Made by a program: the position numbers and the translations under genes. Below the pieces are notes generated by a model that saw only the letters and a list, made by a program, of their open reading frames with translations, was not told where the DNA came from and ran no database searches. A stretch of DNA of 64,000 nucleotides, taken from positions 18,217,315 to 18,281,314 of the forward strand of contig CM031622.1 in the NCBI GenBank assembly GCA_018398815.1. Reading direction: 5' to 3'. Every line of letters starts with the position of its first letter. The first letter of the stretch is position 1. Shown one piece after another: positions 44,503 to 58,330 of the stretch. The DNA comes from Conus ventricosus (lineage: Eukaryota; Mollusca; Gastropoda; Neogastropoda; Conidae).

Positions 44503-46347
44503 GAATTACTTTTAGCAGTTAAAATACCTTTTGTTCATGCTTACCGTCCAAACAAATGCCTAAATATTTAAAGGGATGGCAAGAATTCTCAACTGAGAAA
44601 AAGTTCAATCCTCAGACTCAGAAATGCACGAGGCTGACCATAACTCATCCCAAAGCTCGGCGCCAAACAGCCAACTGGCCCTAGTGTCAAAATGTCTCCT
44701 GGAGGTTAAAGATTGTCCTGGTTTTCCCTCATGGCTCCACTTGGCATGCGTTAAACAGGAGAAAAAAAATGAGCCAGGATCATGAAAAGGAGAAGACCGA
44801 ACCATCAGAGCGAGCATGCATACTGCAAGTAATTGCTGCCTAACACAGGCATCACACACATTGAGACACAAGTAAAATCAAAGAAATATGATAATGGCTG
44901 AGGGCAAAAGATGACTACTACAATGGGAGTACCATGAACACCAAGTTAACGTGGTAAAGGGGAAAATACATATGTCACAAACAAACAAGTGCATGGGGTG
45001 CGCCACTGTCGCCTGATATCAAGTGCCTTTAACGTATATACATAAAATTTAGACCTCCTGACGCTTGCCCATGGGCAAATATGTGAAGTGAAACAAAAAG
45101 CATGTGGTGGAAGACGCCATATAAGGGAGCAAATAAGAGGTGCGCTAGAAGACCCGATACACTGAACTAACAAGGTACAAACAACAGGGCTTACAGCGCC
45201 ATTTCCCAGATGGCCATGTCAACAAAAATGCTCCAGGTAAATACGAGAGGTGGCTAACCCAGACAAGCACCCAGGCTCTTGTGTGGAAAATGCTGAATAT
45301 AAACCAAAGTAAAGGAGTGCGCCACGACCACTCATAACATCACATGGCGAGAGATGGGGTACCCACTGGAGTCGGTCCAAGAGTGCACTATGAACACTGT
45401 AACGTGGTGAAAGGCAACATCTGTGAGCATGTAACGACACAGCCACAGCCCACCCCTCCTCTCCCCGGTGACAAAGTAGGTGTCTCAGTGTTTCTAGTCA
45501 GGTTTGTCTCTTTTTCTTTTAAATCTGACACATAAAAGAGAGAAGGGGGTGCAAGACCTCTACTTTGGAAACCTGCGGATGCAAAAAGGGTAGGCTTATC
45601 TTTAAAGATTGGTATGTTTTCCATTACACGGTTCCCACTTGAAGATGGACAGAACGAGCAGAGTGGGTGCTGATAACATGACACCTCAGATGCTTGCAGA
45701 AGAGAAACGGAAGCATAGTACCAGACCCTTGAAAAAAAAAAAGAAAGGTTAAATTTGAACCCCGCAGGATGAGGGGGCAGTCAAATCAAAATAAGAAATT
45801 GCTGTCCTCGCCAAAACGGCAGACCATCAAGATGTTCAAGACAAGAGCCAAAAATATACACCATGTTCAACCGATCCAACTCGTGCACAAGTTGCATGTG
45901 GAAAAAAGGAGAAGGGTCAGAGCAGCTGACGCAGATTTCATGAGGATTGAGGTCAGGGACAGCTTTTGATACAACAAGCAGGCTCAAGAAATATGAGAAG
46001 GAATGCTGATAAAAATGTTTTCCTCCTGTAGAGGAGAAAACTGAATTCAGCAGTCGGGGTGAAACGAGTATGAATTCACTAGGGGAGACTACTCCTCTTT
46101 GACTGATCTGGATCTGGATCATTACGTTGAAGGGCCTTGCGGCATAAATTCAACGGGAGAGAGAGCGCGGGCACACTAGTCCCGCTGATGAACGGTTGCG
46201 CGGAAGCAGTCTACTGTCTTCGCATGCACGGTACTGTCTTCCAGATGGTTCCAGTCAATTACAGTTTTGGGGAAAAATTTTTGATGGCGACTCTGCGCCT
46301 AAAACGATGCGGGGATAAGAAGTCATAAGAAGGCAGTGCTGGCACCA

Positions 46348-46349
<2 letters not shown>

Positions 46350-46378
<29 letters not shown>
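46350..46378. repeat. Poly-C run
   Basis: Twenty-nine consecutive C at the 3' end of the minus-strand LINE. Confidence 0.95.
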
Positions 46379-46379
46379 G

Positions 46380-47940
46380 ACCACCTTGTAGAAAAACACC
46401 AGATGATTGGCCTTTCTTCGGTCCTGAAGGGATGGTAAGTTCAGTTTTCCAGCATTCGTGTGATGCATCTTGGATCTCTCGTGGTGTCATCTCGTTATGA
46501 AGCGGGCGGCTTGACGTTGTACTTTCTCGATCTTCTTTTATGTTCTTCAATAGATGTTGGTCCCATACAACAGATGTATATTCCAAGGTGGAGCGCACTA
46601 ATGCTAAGTAAGCTGTTTTTTCGGCATGACTCCGGCAGAGTTTTAAATTGCGACGAAGGAAGCCGAGTGTGGTACTGGCCTTCTTAGTAATATTAGTGAT
46701 ATGGGTGCTCCATTTAAGATCCTCAGAGATAGTAACACCAAGGTACAGGGTTTCGGTGACTTGTAATATATGACTATTGAGTTGGTAAAAGTTGTTAGAC
46801 TTCTGATTTATGGATAATATGTAGCACTTCTTTGCATTGAAACGCATCCCCCAGGTCCATGCCTGAAATCCTGTTGTAGGGCTATGATCAGCTCTGGTCT
46901 TTATGGCTCTATAAAGCAGTCATCTGCGAACAGACGCACTGTTGATTTTACAAAATCGGGCAAATCATTTCTGTGACATAAAAATAGGATCGGGCCCAGG
47001 ACGGTACCCTGAGGCACTCCGACACTGTTGCTGCTTCAGATTCGACACCATTCACGACTACACGCATCTGCCTGTTGATAAGAAAGTCACACAGCCACGC
47101 ATTGATGTTACCATCGATGCCGTACTGACTTAACTTATGCAGTAATTTTTTGTGAGGGACTGTGTCAAATGCTTTGCTAAAATCGAGTATGGCCATGCTC
47201 ACTTGGGCTCCTGCATCAAAATTCATCAGCAGATCATGTACTGTAGTGACTAGTTGAGTTTCACAGGAATAACCGCTATGAAATCCATGGTTAAGCGATG
47301 CGAGTATATATCATTTCGCTCAAGGTGGTCCAGCATATGTTTGCAGATGATATGTTCCAGAAGTTTGCATGTAACACAAGTCAATGATACAGGGCGACAG
47401 TTTTCAGCTAGGTGCACATCCCCTTTCTTAAAGACTGGGGCGACATTCGCATTTCGCCAATCTGTCGGAGTTTGCCTGTGTCAATGAAGCATTGAAAGAT
47501 GGTTGCGAGACCAGGGGCCAGTTGTGAGGCACAAGTTTTCAGCACAAGATTCGGAATCCTGTCTGGGCCTTGGGCTTTGGCAGGATTTATGCAGCACAAC
47601 AGTTTCTCCACTCCTCACTAGTAATGTCTAAGTGCGGTATACTGTTCTTGGCACGCTTCCCAGTATTAGGCATGTTGAGGTTGACTCCTTCCTCCTGGGT
47701 GAAAACTGACTTAAATTGGTCCATAAGTATCTTGGCTTTGTCCTTACTGTTATTTAGTTGACGGCCCCATCTTTTTAAGCGGTGCGATACCAACAAAATC
47801 CTGTTTACGGGAAGCGCCAAATCGGTTTGGGGTTATTATCCTGAGGCCCCCTTGAACAGTATTGTTGATATAGTTTATTTCTGCCCTCTTGAATGCACGC
47901 TTGCATTCCCTCTGGTGTGCTTTGTAACTACCCCCTGCTT
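46380..47940 (-). mobile_element. Non-LTR retrotransposon reverse transcriptase, broken
   Basis: Minus-strand reverse transcriptase in order: AQGPDRIPNLVLK (about 47570), ILDFSKAFDTVPHKKLL (about 47185), a shifted region over the YADD box, then MRFNAKKCYILSINQ (46847) and LYLGVTISEDLKW, and a C-terminal block with RSTLEYTSVVWDQ. The frame is shifted at least four times. The family differs from the LINEs at 19280 and 27725. The 5' part is missing beyond about 47940. Confidence 0.88.
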
Positions 47941-48179
47941 AGACTGATGACAGAAAAGGTGCCAGAATAATCAAGTTTGATTGTGGGCTCTCAACACTGA
48001 AGAAGAGGAGAAGAGAATGAAAGGAAGGGTAAAGCTCCAGCTCCCGCACTTTCTATCTTGATCTTTTTATGGGAATCCTAATATGGCGTATTCCGCGCTT
48101 TGTGGAGGTAAGCATTTGCTTGGACAGGTAAGCAGGAAGAAAAAAGCAGGTATATAAGGATTCAGTAAACTTTATTTTG

Positions 48180-49805
48180 CTTTCACTTACAATTCAGTTT
48201 TATGCTTATGAGTGAGAACAAATAAAAGATTGAGCAACTGTTAGTGGATATATATTGTTTGTTTTTTCTTCTTTTTTTTTCTTTGAGCCAGTGAGCAACC
48301 TTGGTGACTTTGTGAAACAATATTGTGAAATCTGAATACTTTGTTGATAACCAAAGAGCATGAGGGGCACACAGGAAATGTTCTAAATATTCCATTGTAA
48401 TTTTCAGTATAAATCAAATATAACCAAAAAAGTTTGAAAATGTTTTTTTAATGTTTAGGGAAAAAAATCTTTGTAAAAATTCGAAACTGCTCGCCTGCCC
48501 GGATGTTGAAAATGTTTTAAAGTTGCTTAGGAAAAAAAGAATACTCATTCTGTGTGATTTTAAAGGTTTGCAAAGATTTACTATGTGCAACTACTATAAT
48601 TGATCGCCATTTTAAGGGGAAGTTAACAGGAAATTAAAAAATTTTAAGATGTCCACAAAAACTCACATCTTTTATGCTGCATTACAAACATGCCCTTTTA
48701 AATTCAAAGGGAAGCTGCAGGGTATATCAATTTTTTCAGTATTGTATCATGGTTCTGTATAAAAATTTGGTAGGGGGAGTTAAATACCCTATTTTATCTT
48801 GTTTTTTTTTTCTTGTTTTTTTTTTTCTGTCCCAACTCTGTGCCCCTGGGGCAATGCCCCCATCCCGCCTTTCAGACCCCCCACCCACACCACATTGGTG
48901 GCCCCGCCGCTGGCCCCCCGGGACCAGAATCCCCAGGGAGCAGTCAATGTCAAGTCGTCAAAAGGCAACCCACCGAGGGGGGACAGCATGCTGCCATCAT
49001 TTCAGTAGTGTTCGTGGGCCTGTTTTGCTAACATGCAGAACACCCCCTACTAAGACCCCCATGAAACAAAAAGCTTAGTGCGGGCCGCTGAGCTGTCTCC
49101 CCCGGGGGGGCCACCACTCCGCCAAAGCAGCCCCCCAAAATTTGCCGATACCGTGACCCCAAAAGGAACCAAAAACCCAAGGCCCCGCGTGGAGAGGGCA
49201 GGGGCATGGAAATTGCGGGCACCCTGAGAGAGGGATGAAGGGCCACAGAGTTTGGGCTTTTTTTTATGCGATTTATGAGAAAAGAGGATTATTAAGATGA
49301 TGCTTCGGATTTATTTCGGTCTGAGACTAATGACAGGGCTGTACTCTATGCTTCCTTTTATTTTAATCCCCTGTCCCAAAGGCCCGGGTAAGGGCCCGCA
49401 GTGTTGGTCAGGAATTGAGCAACCTCCAGAAACGCATCCTTAAGTGGGTGAAACTTGATGTGGCCCAGTCTTTTCCCCAAATTTAGTGTAGCAAAAACCC
49501 AAATTGGGGAGGAGCCCTCGGGGGAGAAAAATCCCAATGACTCTGATGGGAAACGAACCAGCGCCTCCCACCGGGGCCCTGCGCTAACCACTTTTCCCCC
49601 AGGGCGGTTAATTTTCTTGGTTTGTTGTGTAAATTGTATAGATGTGAATACAAGTGAAAAAAAAAAAAAACTGTGATTTTTTAAATCTGCTTATCATTTA
49701 ATAAGGATGTTGAACAATAGGTTGAACTGAGCTGATTATTATCCCAAAATTTTTCTGTTATTGCCCCCTCCACCCGCTGTTTAATGTGTCCTGGGGTTTT
49801 TTTTG
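48180..49805. repeat. Local duplicate D of 49808-52900, lacking the LINE
   Basis: Left part 48360-48735 matches 49808-50192. The next part, 48735-49800, matches 51780-52890. The intervening 1.6 kb of the right copy (the I-like LINE end, 50192-51785) is missing here. Unit D passes directly into the second unit near 49805 (GTGAGGCACACAGGAAATGTT). Confidence 0.8.
48735..49615 (-). mobile_element. tRNA-headed composite repeat, copy 2
   Basis: Same layout as 51780-52730. The tRNA-like head near 49550-49612 is more decayed than in copy 3. The A-rich tail (T runs on plus) lies at 48803-48827. Confidence 0.65.
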
Positions 49806-50194
49806 TGAGGCACACAGGAAATGTTCTAAATATTCCATGTAATTTCAGTATCAGATCTATATAATCCAATGTGAAAATGTTGTTTTAATGTTTATGAAAG
49901 AAATCATTGTGAAAATTCTGAAACTGCTCGCCTGCCCAAGGCATGTTGATAAAATGATTTTAAAGTTGCGTTCAGGACAAAGAATACTCAGTTCTGTTGT
50001 GATTTTTGTGTATTTGCAAAAGATTTATCTATGTGCACTACCTATAACTGCATTGTCCATTTTAAGCAGGAAGTTAACAGGAAAGTTCTAAATAATTTAA
50101 GACTGTCCACATATAACTCACATCTTTTATGCGTGCATTACTAACACTGCCACTGTTAATGCTCAAATGGAAGCTGCAAGGGTATTATCAAGGT

Positions 50195-51800
50195 AAGATA
50201 AGATAAGATAATGTTGCTTATAGCCCAGCCGACCGCAGAGGGCCCATCAGGGCTGTCACCACGTTAAAAATCAACTCACCAATCATTAAAAAAAAAAAAA
50301 AAAAAAAAAAAACTTTCACACATCTCTTTTAATGACATCGTCTAGAAACGTACCAGAAACTTCGTTAAAAATCTTTCTTCCGTAAAATCTTAAATCAGAT
50401 GAAAAATGTCAATCTCTCTCAAAAGTCAAGGATCACATCAGGCGGGACATCCCTGAACAGGATCTTCATGGACTCCGCCGTAAAATGTTTGTGTCTCACA
50501 TCGTGCAAGTCCCAACACTCTAAAAGAACATGTTTCATTGTGAGTGGCGCATGACATGGAATGCACCACGGAGCTTCTTCACTCTTTAAAAGGTAAGCAT
50601 GGGTAAAATACGAATGGCCGGTGTGTAGCCGGCACAGAACCGTTTCCTCTTTACGACCTCCCGATGTGGATGGGAGGAAGTCCTTAGGTTTGGACGGATC
50701 TGAAAGAGTTTGTTATTCGTCTGTGGGGTTCCAATCCTCTTGCCAGAGGTCTCTCACATAATCATTAATTTTGGGTTTCACATCTGAGCAGGGGATATAA
50801 GTGTTGGACAGTTTCTCTCTTGTGGCGTTCTTGGCTAAACGATCAACCATTTCGTTCCCGCCGATGCCAACATGACCTGGAACCCAAGCAAGAGTAATGT
50901 TGTAACCGTCCGCCTTCAACTTGCTAAAAAGTTTTTTAAAAAAGTAAAAGTTCTGGATGCTGAAGGTTGCGGCCAGCTATGGCCTCCAAAGCTGACCGCG
51001 AATCCGACAGAACCAGAAAGTCCCTCTTCGAAGAATGTGAGATTATCTTCAAAGCCAGAACCAGAGCAGTAAGTTCAGCAGAATAGACAGAAGCATCTGA
51101 ATGTATATGTTCCAACAGTATCTGAGAAGGAGCCCCAGGGCAGTAGGCTGCACAGGCCACTCCATCCTCAGACTTGGAACCGTCAGTGAAAACTTTTTGA
51201 TAGGATGGGAATTTGGAACAGAGGTCAGCATACAATGCCTTGTACGCCAGAGAGCTGGTAGACTCTTTGCGAAAAGCTGCAAGATCGAAGCAAATCTCTG
51301 GTGTGAAAAAGGTCCACGGAGGTTGATCCGGAAACTTGGAAAAATCGGAAACTACTCCCAGGTCTAGACCTGCATTCCGCACGTGAGGCTGCATACGAAG
51401 ACCAAACGGCGGAATACATTTAGGGTTGTTTTCAAACTTACTTTGGAACGGAGGGTCAAAGACACAGTCATAGGCAGGGTTTTCTGGTTCTGAGAACAGT
51501 CGGATATAATAATTCAAAGACAGTTTCAGCCTGCGGTTGGACAGTGAAGGTTCACCTGCCTCTGCGTACAGGCTGTACACAGGGGTGGTGCGGAACGCTC
51601 CAAGACAGAGACGAAGCCCTTGATGGTGGATAGGGTCCAAGAGTTTGAGGTAAGATGATCTTGCAGAGCCGTACACAGCACAACCGTAGTCCAGTTTGGA
51701 ACGGACCAAGGCTCTGTAGAGGTGCAGCAAAGTTTTCTTATCAGCGCCCCAGTCGGTGTGCGCTACGACCCGCAGAATATTCAGTGCTTTCTTCAGTATT
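50195..51800 (-). mobile_element. I-like LINE, 3' half (RT tail, RNase H, 3' end)
   Basis: On the minus strand the reverse-transcriptase tail begins KALNILRVVAHTDWGADKK (about 51790) and continues LVRSKLDYGCAVYGSAR. After a linker comes RNase H with its acidic residues in FTDGSK (about 51180), SAELTAL (about 51075) and LSDSRSALEAI (about 51010). A frame change at the A/T run near 50930 separates the last motif, WVPGHVGIGGNEMVDRLAK (50890-50830). The ORF stops at 50713. The 3' untranslated end contains the GCGGTCGGCTGGGCTATAAG motif and closes in repeated TTATC (50192-50215). An RNase H in ORF2 and this tail fit the I/Nimb group. Confidence 0.88.
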
Positions 51801-52730
51801 GATATCATGGTTCTGTATGAAACATTGTGTAGGTGGAAGTTTAACATACCTCTGATTTTATCTTGTTTTTTTTCTTTTTTTTTCTTTCTGTCCCAACCTC
51901 TGTGCCACCTCGGAGGCAATGCACCCATGCCGCTCATTCAGACACCCCATCCACAGCCACAGCTCGGTCGGCCCCGCCGCAGCCCCGCACCAGCAATCCA
52001 CAGGGAGCAGTCAATGTCAAGTCGTCAAGAGGCAACCCACCGAAGGAGACACTGCACTGCTGCCGAGTCATTTCAGTAGTGTTCAGTGGCGCCTGTTCTG
52101 ATCTAACATATGCAGAACACCACCTACTAAGCCCCCTACTGACAACAATAATTGCTTAGTCGCGGAGCCAGCGTGAGTGAGCTCTCCCTCCGAGGGCGCC
52201 ACCACGTCCGTCCAACGACAGCCCCCAAGAATTTGCCGATACCGTGACCCCAACGGAACCAAACCAAGGCCACAGACGTGGAGAGGACATGGACATGAAA
52301 ATTGCGGTCACCATGAGAGCAGGACATGAAGGGCCACAGAGTTTGAGACTTTTTTTTATGCTGATTGATGAGAATGAGGATTATTAAGATGATGCTAAGG
52401 ATTTCCATTTCGGTCTGAGACTACATGACAGGGCTGTACTCTAAGCTTCCTTTCATTGTATATTCCGTATCAACCAGGCCCGAGAGATACAGGCACCTGC
52501 AGTGTTGGTCAGGAAATTTGAGCAACACTCTCAGAAACGCATCCATTAAGTGGATGAAACTTGACTGTGTGGTCCCAGTCTTCCCAATTGAGTCCGTAGC
52601 AAACTCAACTCTGGGTAGGAGCCCGTCGGGGCAGAAAAATCCCACATGACTCTGATGGGAATCGAACCAGCGACCTCCCAGCCAGGAGTCCGCGACGCTA
52701 ACCACTTTGCCACAGCGGCTGTTCAATTTT
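51801..52730 (-). mobile_element. tRNA-headed composite repeat, copy 3 (best preserved)
   Basis: On the minus strand a tRNA-like head contains an A box (TGGCAAAGTGG, 52702-52712) and a perfect B box (GGTTCGATTCC, 52658-52668). The GC-rich body runs to an A-rich tail at about 51870-51895. It abuts the truncated LINE at about 51800. Shared sequence with copy 2 extends to 51780, past the A-rich tail. Confidence 0.7.
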
Positions 52731-54480
52731 ATCTTGGTTTGTTGTAGTAAATTGTATAGATGACATACAAGTGAAAAATCTGTGATTTTTTAAAATCTGC
52801 TTATCATTGAATAAGAGATGTTGAACAATAGGTCTGAACTGAGCTGATAAGAATTATCCCATTTTTTCTGCTTATTGGCCATCCACCAGCCTGTTTCTAA
52901 TGTGTGCCTGTCTCTATGTTAATTTACTTATATGACATTTGTTGCCATTGTATTTTTTTTTTTTTTTTGTAATTAAAACTCCCTCTACCTCATGTTCATG
53001 CATGCTAATGCAGCCCTTTTTCTTTTTTCCGTTTTCTCTCTTTTTAGGGAAAAAAATCAGTTTTCTGATTGTTAGGTTTGTGATAAGAGAAGAGAAGTTT
53101 CGTGTGTGTGTGATTGATTTTAAATTGTATTGTCCAGTTCTTGTGAGTATAGTTTAATGAACATCTGACCAGACTTGTAGTACATTTATATGAACTCTCG
53201 GTGAAGAGCATTGTTTTTTTGACTGATCATTGATTTCAAACCACGAGGAATAGCTGCAAAGGGCACCCTGCTGCGTTTCTGCTCCTCCATAAGGAAGACA
53301 CAGTGTACCATAATACAGTTTTAAGCAAGTGACAGTGATGTCATCCTGACAGGACTCTTCCTGACTGCCAAACCTGGTTGCCAAATGTGGAGTGAAGAAA
53401 GAAGTGCAAGAAACTACAATGAAGTGGGAATGCAAAACCAGCCCTCCGAAACTGGCTCCACATATATACATTTGTGAAATCCTACCCACAAATCCGCATA
53501 AAAATCCTGTGTATTGAGGCGACACCTTGGATGACAAACAAAAAAAAGGAAAATAATATTTAATAACATGTACCAGACATGCCTACCCCAAAATCTTACT
53601 ATCAGGAACAGATGTTATAAAAATCAGGAACAAATTGAAAATTTCAAAAAATTTTCAGAACACTCAACCTTCCTTTTGTGGACATCATCATCTGTCTTGC
53701 ACACTCGCTTCGCAGTCTTGATGCTAGCCATGTTGCTTTTTCTGAACCTCGGCTCCATTCGGTATGCTTCGTCGACGGATATGGCTGTGTGAGCATGCGC
53801 ACAGCACTTCAATTCAAGCATCCTAACCGTCATCCGGTTTGTCCCTCTGTGAAAAATTGTCCACTTGTTTGATTTCGTTTTCTTTTTTTTTTCTCTTTTT
53901 TTCCGGAACACGTGATCCCTGACCATAACGTCCGGAAAAACCTCGATTTTGATGTTTTTCCGTAACAAATACAGCTATTCCGTGACCATAGGCAAGTCTG
54001 CATATACAAATCAGGTAACTGATAAATGATTTAATTTCAGAATTTTTGTTTCTGAAACATTATTAATTCTTTTCAATGGCCTTCAGAGGGCCTGCTTATT
54101 GCATACAACTACAAGGCAGGTGTACCCACCTACAGCAGTTATCACAGCATCTATCTAAGGGATAAGCGAACCCATTAAGTGTTTTTTTAATTCCCTACCT
54201 TGTTCATCCCCCCCCCCCCCCCCCCACCCTACAACTAAATCAATATAACATTATAACTATGGATCAGTTCAGAACAGTAGTATTACTCTGCAGAGAATAA
54301 ACATTAGTACCATGCTGTCTGGGGTGTGAGGCTCTTGTTTACACTGAAATTGAAGCCCAGCAAGCAGTCAAACAGAATGCAAGATGTGCACGATGTAGTG
54401 GATGACAACAACATGAGCCAACTAGGACAAGTTCAGACAAGGGAAGGAGTATGAAAAACAATGCTGATTTGCATTATGTT
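52731..54480. other. Non-coding part of block B
   Basis: Aligns with 2946-4590 in block A. Contains T-rich tracts and a poly-C run at 54208-54226. Short ORFs here are not kept in block A. Confidence 0.7.
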
Positions 54481-54486
54481 TATAAT

Positions 54487-55478
54487 GCCAGAAGTGTTCT
54501 GGATGATGGTGGTGTAACTTTGATGAAAAGGAATGTTTTTTTTCCAGGATATGGATGAATATATCTCACATTTGTGACATTATCTGAGGTAAGGTAATGT
54601 TGCTTATAGGCCAGCTGACCGCAAAGGTATATCTGAGCATGTGATGTTGACAATGCGAGAGAAACGACTTGAACTGCAGGTAAAAGATGAAGGACAGGCT
54701 AAACAAGAAAGATGTTTCACAATCATACACCTGTCATCTTTAAAATATGTGCAATGCAAGACTCTCATTTTCATTTATACATCTTTCCTACCAATAAAAG
54801 TAAAAACAAAACTAAACCAAAAACAAACAGAAAACACATAGCTCATGAATTTTAAAAATGTATTATAATATATCCATTTTCAATGACAATTTCCAGTGCA
54901 AGGCCCCTCTGGATCTTTAGTTCCACAAATCAAGACAGGCAAAAAACACTTAAAATAGTTATTTTACTGCCAGCTTAATGCCAGAAGTGCTCTGGATGAT
55001 GGTGGTGTAACTTTGATGAAAGGAATGTTTTTTCCAGGACTACGGATGAATATATCTCACATTATCTGAGGTATGGTAATGTTGCTTATAGGCCCAGCCA
55101 ACCGCAAAGCTATATCTGAGCATGTGATGTTGACAATGCGAGAGAAACTGATTTGAAGTGCAGGTAAAAGATGAAGAGAGGGTTAAACAAGAAAGATGTT
55201 TCACAATCCATAATTCTGTCATCTTTAAAATATGTGCAATGCAAGACTTCTCCATTTCCATTTATTAGATACAACTTTCATACCTAATAAAAGTAAAATA
55301 CAGAACTAAACCAAAAACAAACAAAAAACAACACACACATACACAGCCTCATGAATTTAAAGTGTATATACCATTTTTGAATGACAATTTCCAGGTGCAA
55401 GGCCTGCGTATCATTAGTTCCACGATATCGAACAGGCAAGATTAACACTTCAAAATAGTTATCTTTGCATGAAATCTG
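54487..55478 (+). repeat. Tandem duplication of about 0.5 kb in block B
   Basis: The unit ATGCCAGAAGTG-TCTGGATG through the poly-G tract occurs twice in a row (54487-54976 and 54977-55478). Blocks A (4605-5110) and C have one unit. The LINE-tail-like motif GCTTATAGG-CCAGC occurs in each. Confidence 0.85.
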
Positions 55479-55503
55479 GGGGGGGGGGGGGGGGGGGGGG
55501 GGT

Positions 55504-55546
<43 letters not shown>
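55478..55546. repeat. 69-bp poly-G tract (one T)
   Basis: Nearly pure G with a single T at 55503. It corresponds to a G run of about 26 in block A (5113-5138); block C has only a short one there (38235-38241). Confidence 0.95.
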
Positions 55547-55547
<1 letters not shown>

Positions 55548-56499
55548 ACTCACTCACCCACGCACTCTGGAAGACATCTTTCCTACTCTTGGATATGTTT
55601 GATGATGCTGAATCCTTTTCTTAACTCTGTGACCCTGTACCATGACCTAGGCCAAATGATGGAAGCTTTAACAATTATTTGACCTGTGTATTCACTGTTT
55701 TTGAAAAATGACCTTGGCCATACAGTACAGGTGAAGGGGAGGAGGGGGGGGGGGGTCAAAGGGAGCTTCAGCTAGATGACAACTTGCAGGCAATTTAATT
55801 CAAGTTTATCTTTTATTCCTAGATCTTCAAACTTGGCAAACCTAGAACACTTCCCCTTCATGTTCATATTGCAATCCAGTGTTGACACCCTGTCTCACTA
55901 AATGTCTTGACACAGTCCTGGCCTTACCTGCTGACATGGCCAACAACCAGGTGCAGAGCGGATGTCATAAAAGTACAGATAGTCCTGGTAATCCTGAAGT
56001 TGGGTTTTGATCAATTGAAATGGGAATCTGTTTACTGAACATAGGTCAGTAGGACAGTCATGATAATGCTAAAGTCAGGTTTTGATCCACTGATATGGGA
56101 AGCTTTTTACTGAACACATGTCAATCACTTTTCCATTGTTTAGACATGGAAATCCTCTTGAACCTGAGAAAAAACTGGGCCCTGGAATGGATCATGTTGA
56201 AAACTGTTTAGAAACTATTGGCACCTTTTCCACATTTTTCATTGGCTGCATTTCTGGCCTGAGCCTGTAAAGTGGTAACACTGGAGTTGGAAAGACTGGC
56301 AGACATTTTTTCCCAGGCTTTAACTGTACAGCAGAAAATTCTGCTGGGCCAGAAAGGTGATTTTCTGCTGTTGTTTTTTCCTACGCTGGATTTCTGGCCC
56401 AAGTCTGAAAGTGGCACCCCATACTTGTGACAATATTAACATCTCTGGTCATCTAAAACAGAAGTCATGACTCTTCAGATGACTTTCTTCCAAGCTGAA

Positions 56500-56768
56500 C
56501 ATTCTCAGTGCTGAATAACAAACAGAGACCGTCCCTTTCATTCCTTAAGCTCAAGTCATGTACGAACATTCTCAGCACTGAATAACAAAGAATGACCTTC
56601 CCTTTCATTTCTTGAAGCTCAAGTCATGTATGAACATTCTCAGCACTGAATAACAAAGAGTGACTGTCCCTTTCATTCCTTAAGCTCAAGTCATGTATGA
56701 ACATTCTCAGCACTGAATAACAGAGAGAGACCGTCCCTTTCATTCCTTAAGTTCAAGTCATGTAAATG
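56500..56768. repeat. 67-bp tandem repeat, 4 units, block B
   Basis: Units start at 56500, 56567, 56635 and 56702 with CATTCTCAG. They lie 50-300 bp beyond the zinc-finger stop codon, in the putative 3' untranslated region. Confidence 0.9.
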
Positions 56769-56814
56769 ACACCACTCAATTCAGCAGGGATTACAGGTTA
56801 TGCCATGTGCAATG

Positions 56815-58062
<1,248 letters not shown>

Positions 58063-58222
58063 GTTATAAATCTTTCGAATGTGTATGTGTGTACTTATGT
58101 GCCAGTGTGCATTCACGTACATACACCTGCAAAATCATGCATATACATAAGATAGTTGCTCATACAGCCCAGCCGACCGCAAAGGGCCACATCAGGGCTG
58201 TATGCATATACATGTGCATGTG

Positions 58223-58224
<2 letters not shown>

Positions 58225-58279
<55 letters not shown>

Positions 58280-58330
58280 TGGGTGTGTGAGGGTGTGTGT
58301 GGTGTTGTGTGTTGTGTGTGTACATACAGT
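58225..58330. repeat. (TG)n microsatellite
   Basis: TG array flanked at 58150-58200 by the shared LINE/SINE 3'-terminal sequence (AGCCGACCGCAAAGGGCC). Confidence 0.95.

Larger units (their letters stand above)
44538..48134. mobile_element. 3.6-kb inverted-repeat element carrying a nested LINE
   Basis: The left end TGCTTACCGTCCAAACAAATGC and the complement of the right end (48112-48134) match over 22-23 bp with one missing base and one mismatch. Between them are short, unrecognised ORFs (for example 44605-44871 minus) and a LINE at 46380-47940. Without the LINE the element would be about 2 kb. I cannot assign a transposase family. Because the family is present twice side by side, the pairing of ends could be coincidental. 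Confidence 0.55.

Noticed and set aside
55284..55553. Poly-proline protein on the minus strand
   Set aside because: The proline run is a translation of the poly-G tract; block A has a different tract length and no such frame.
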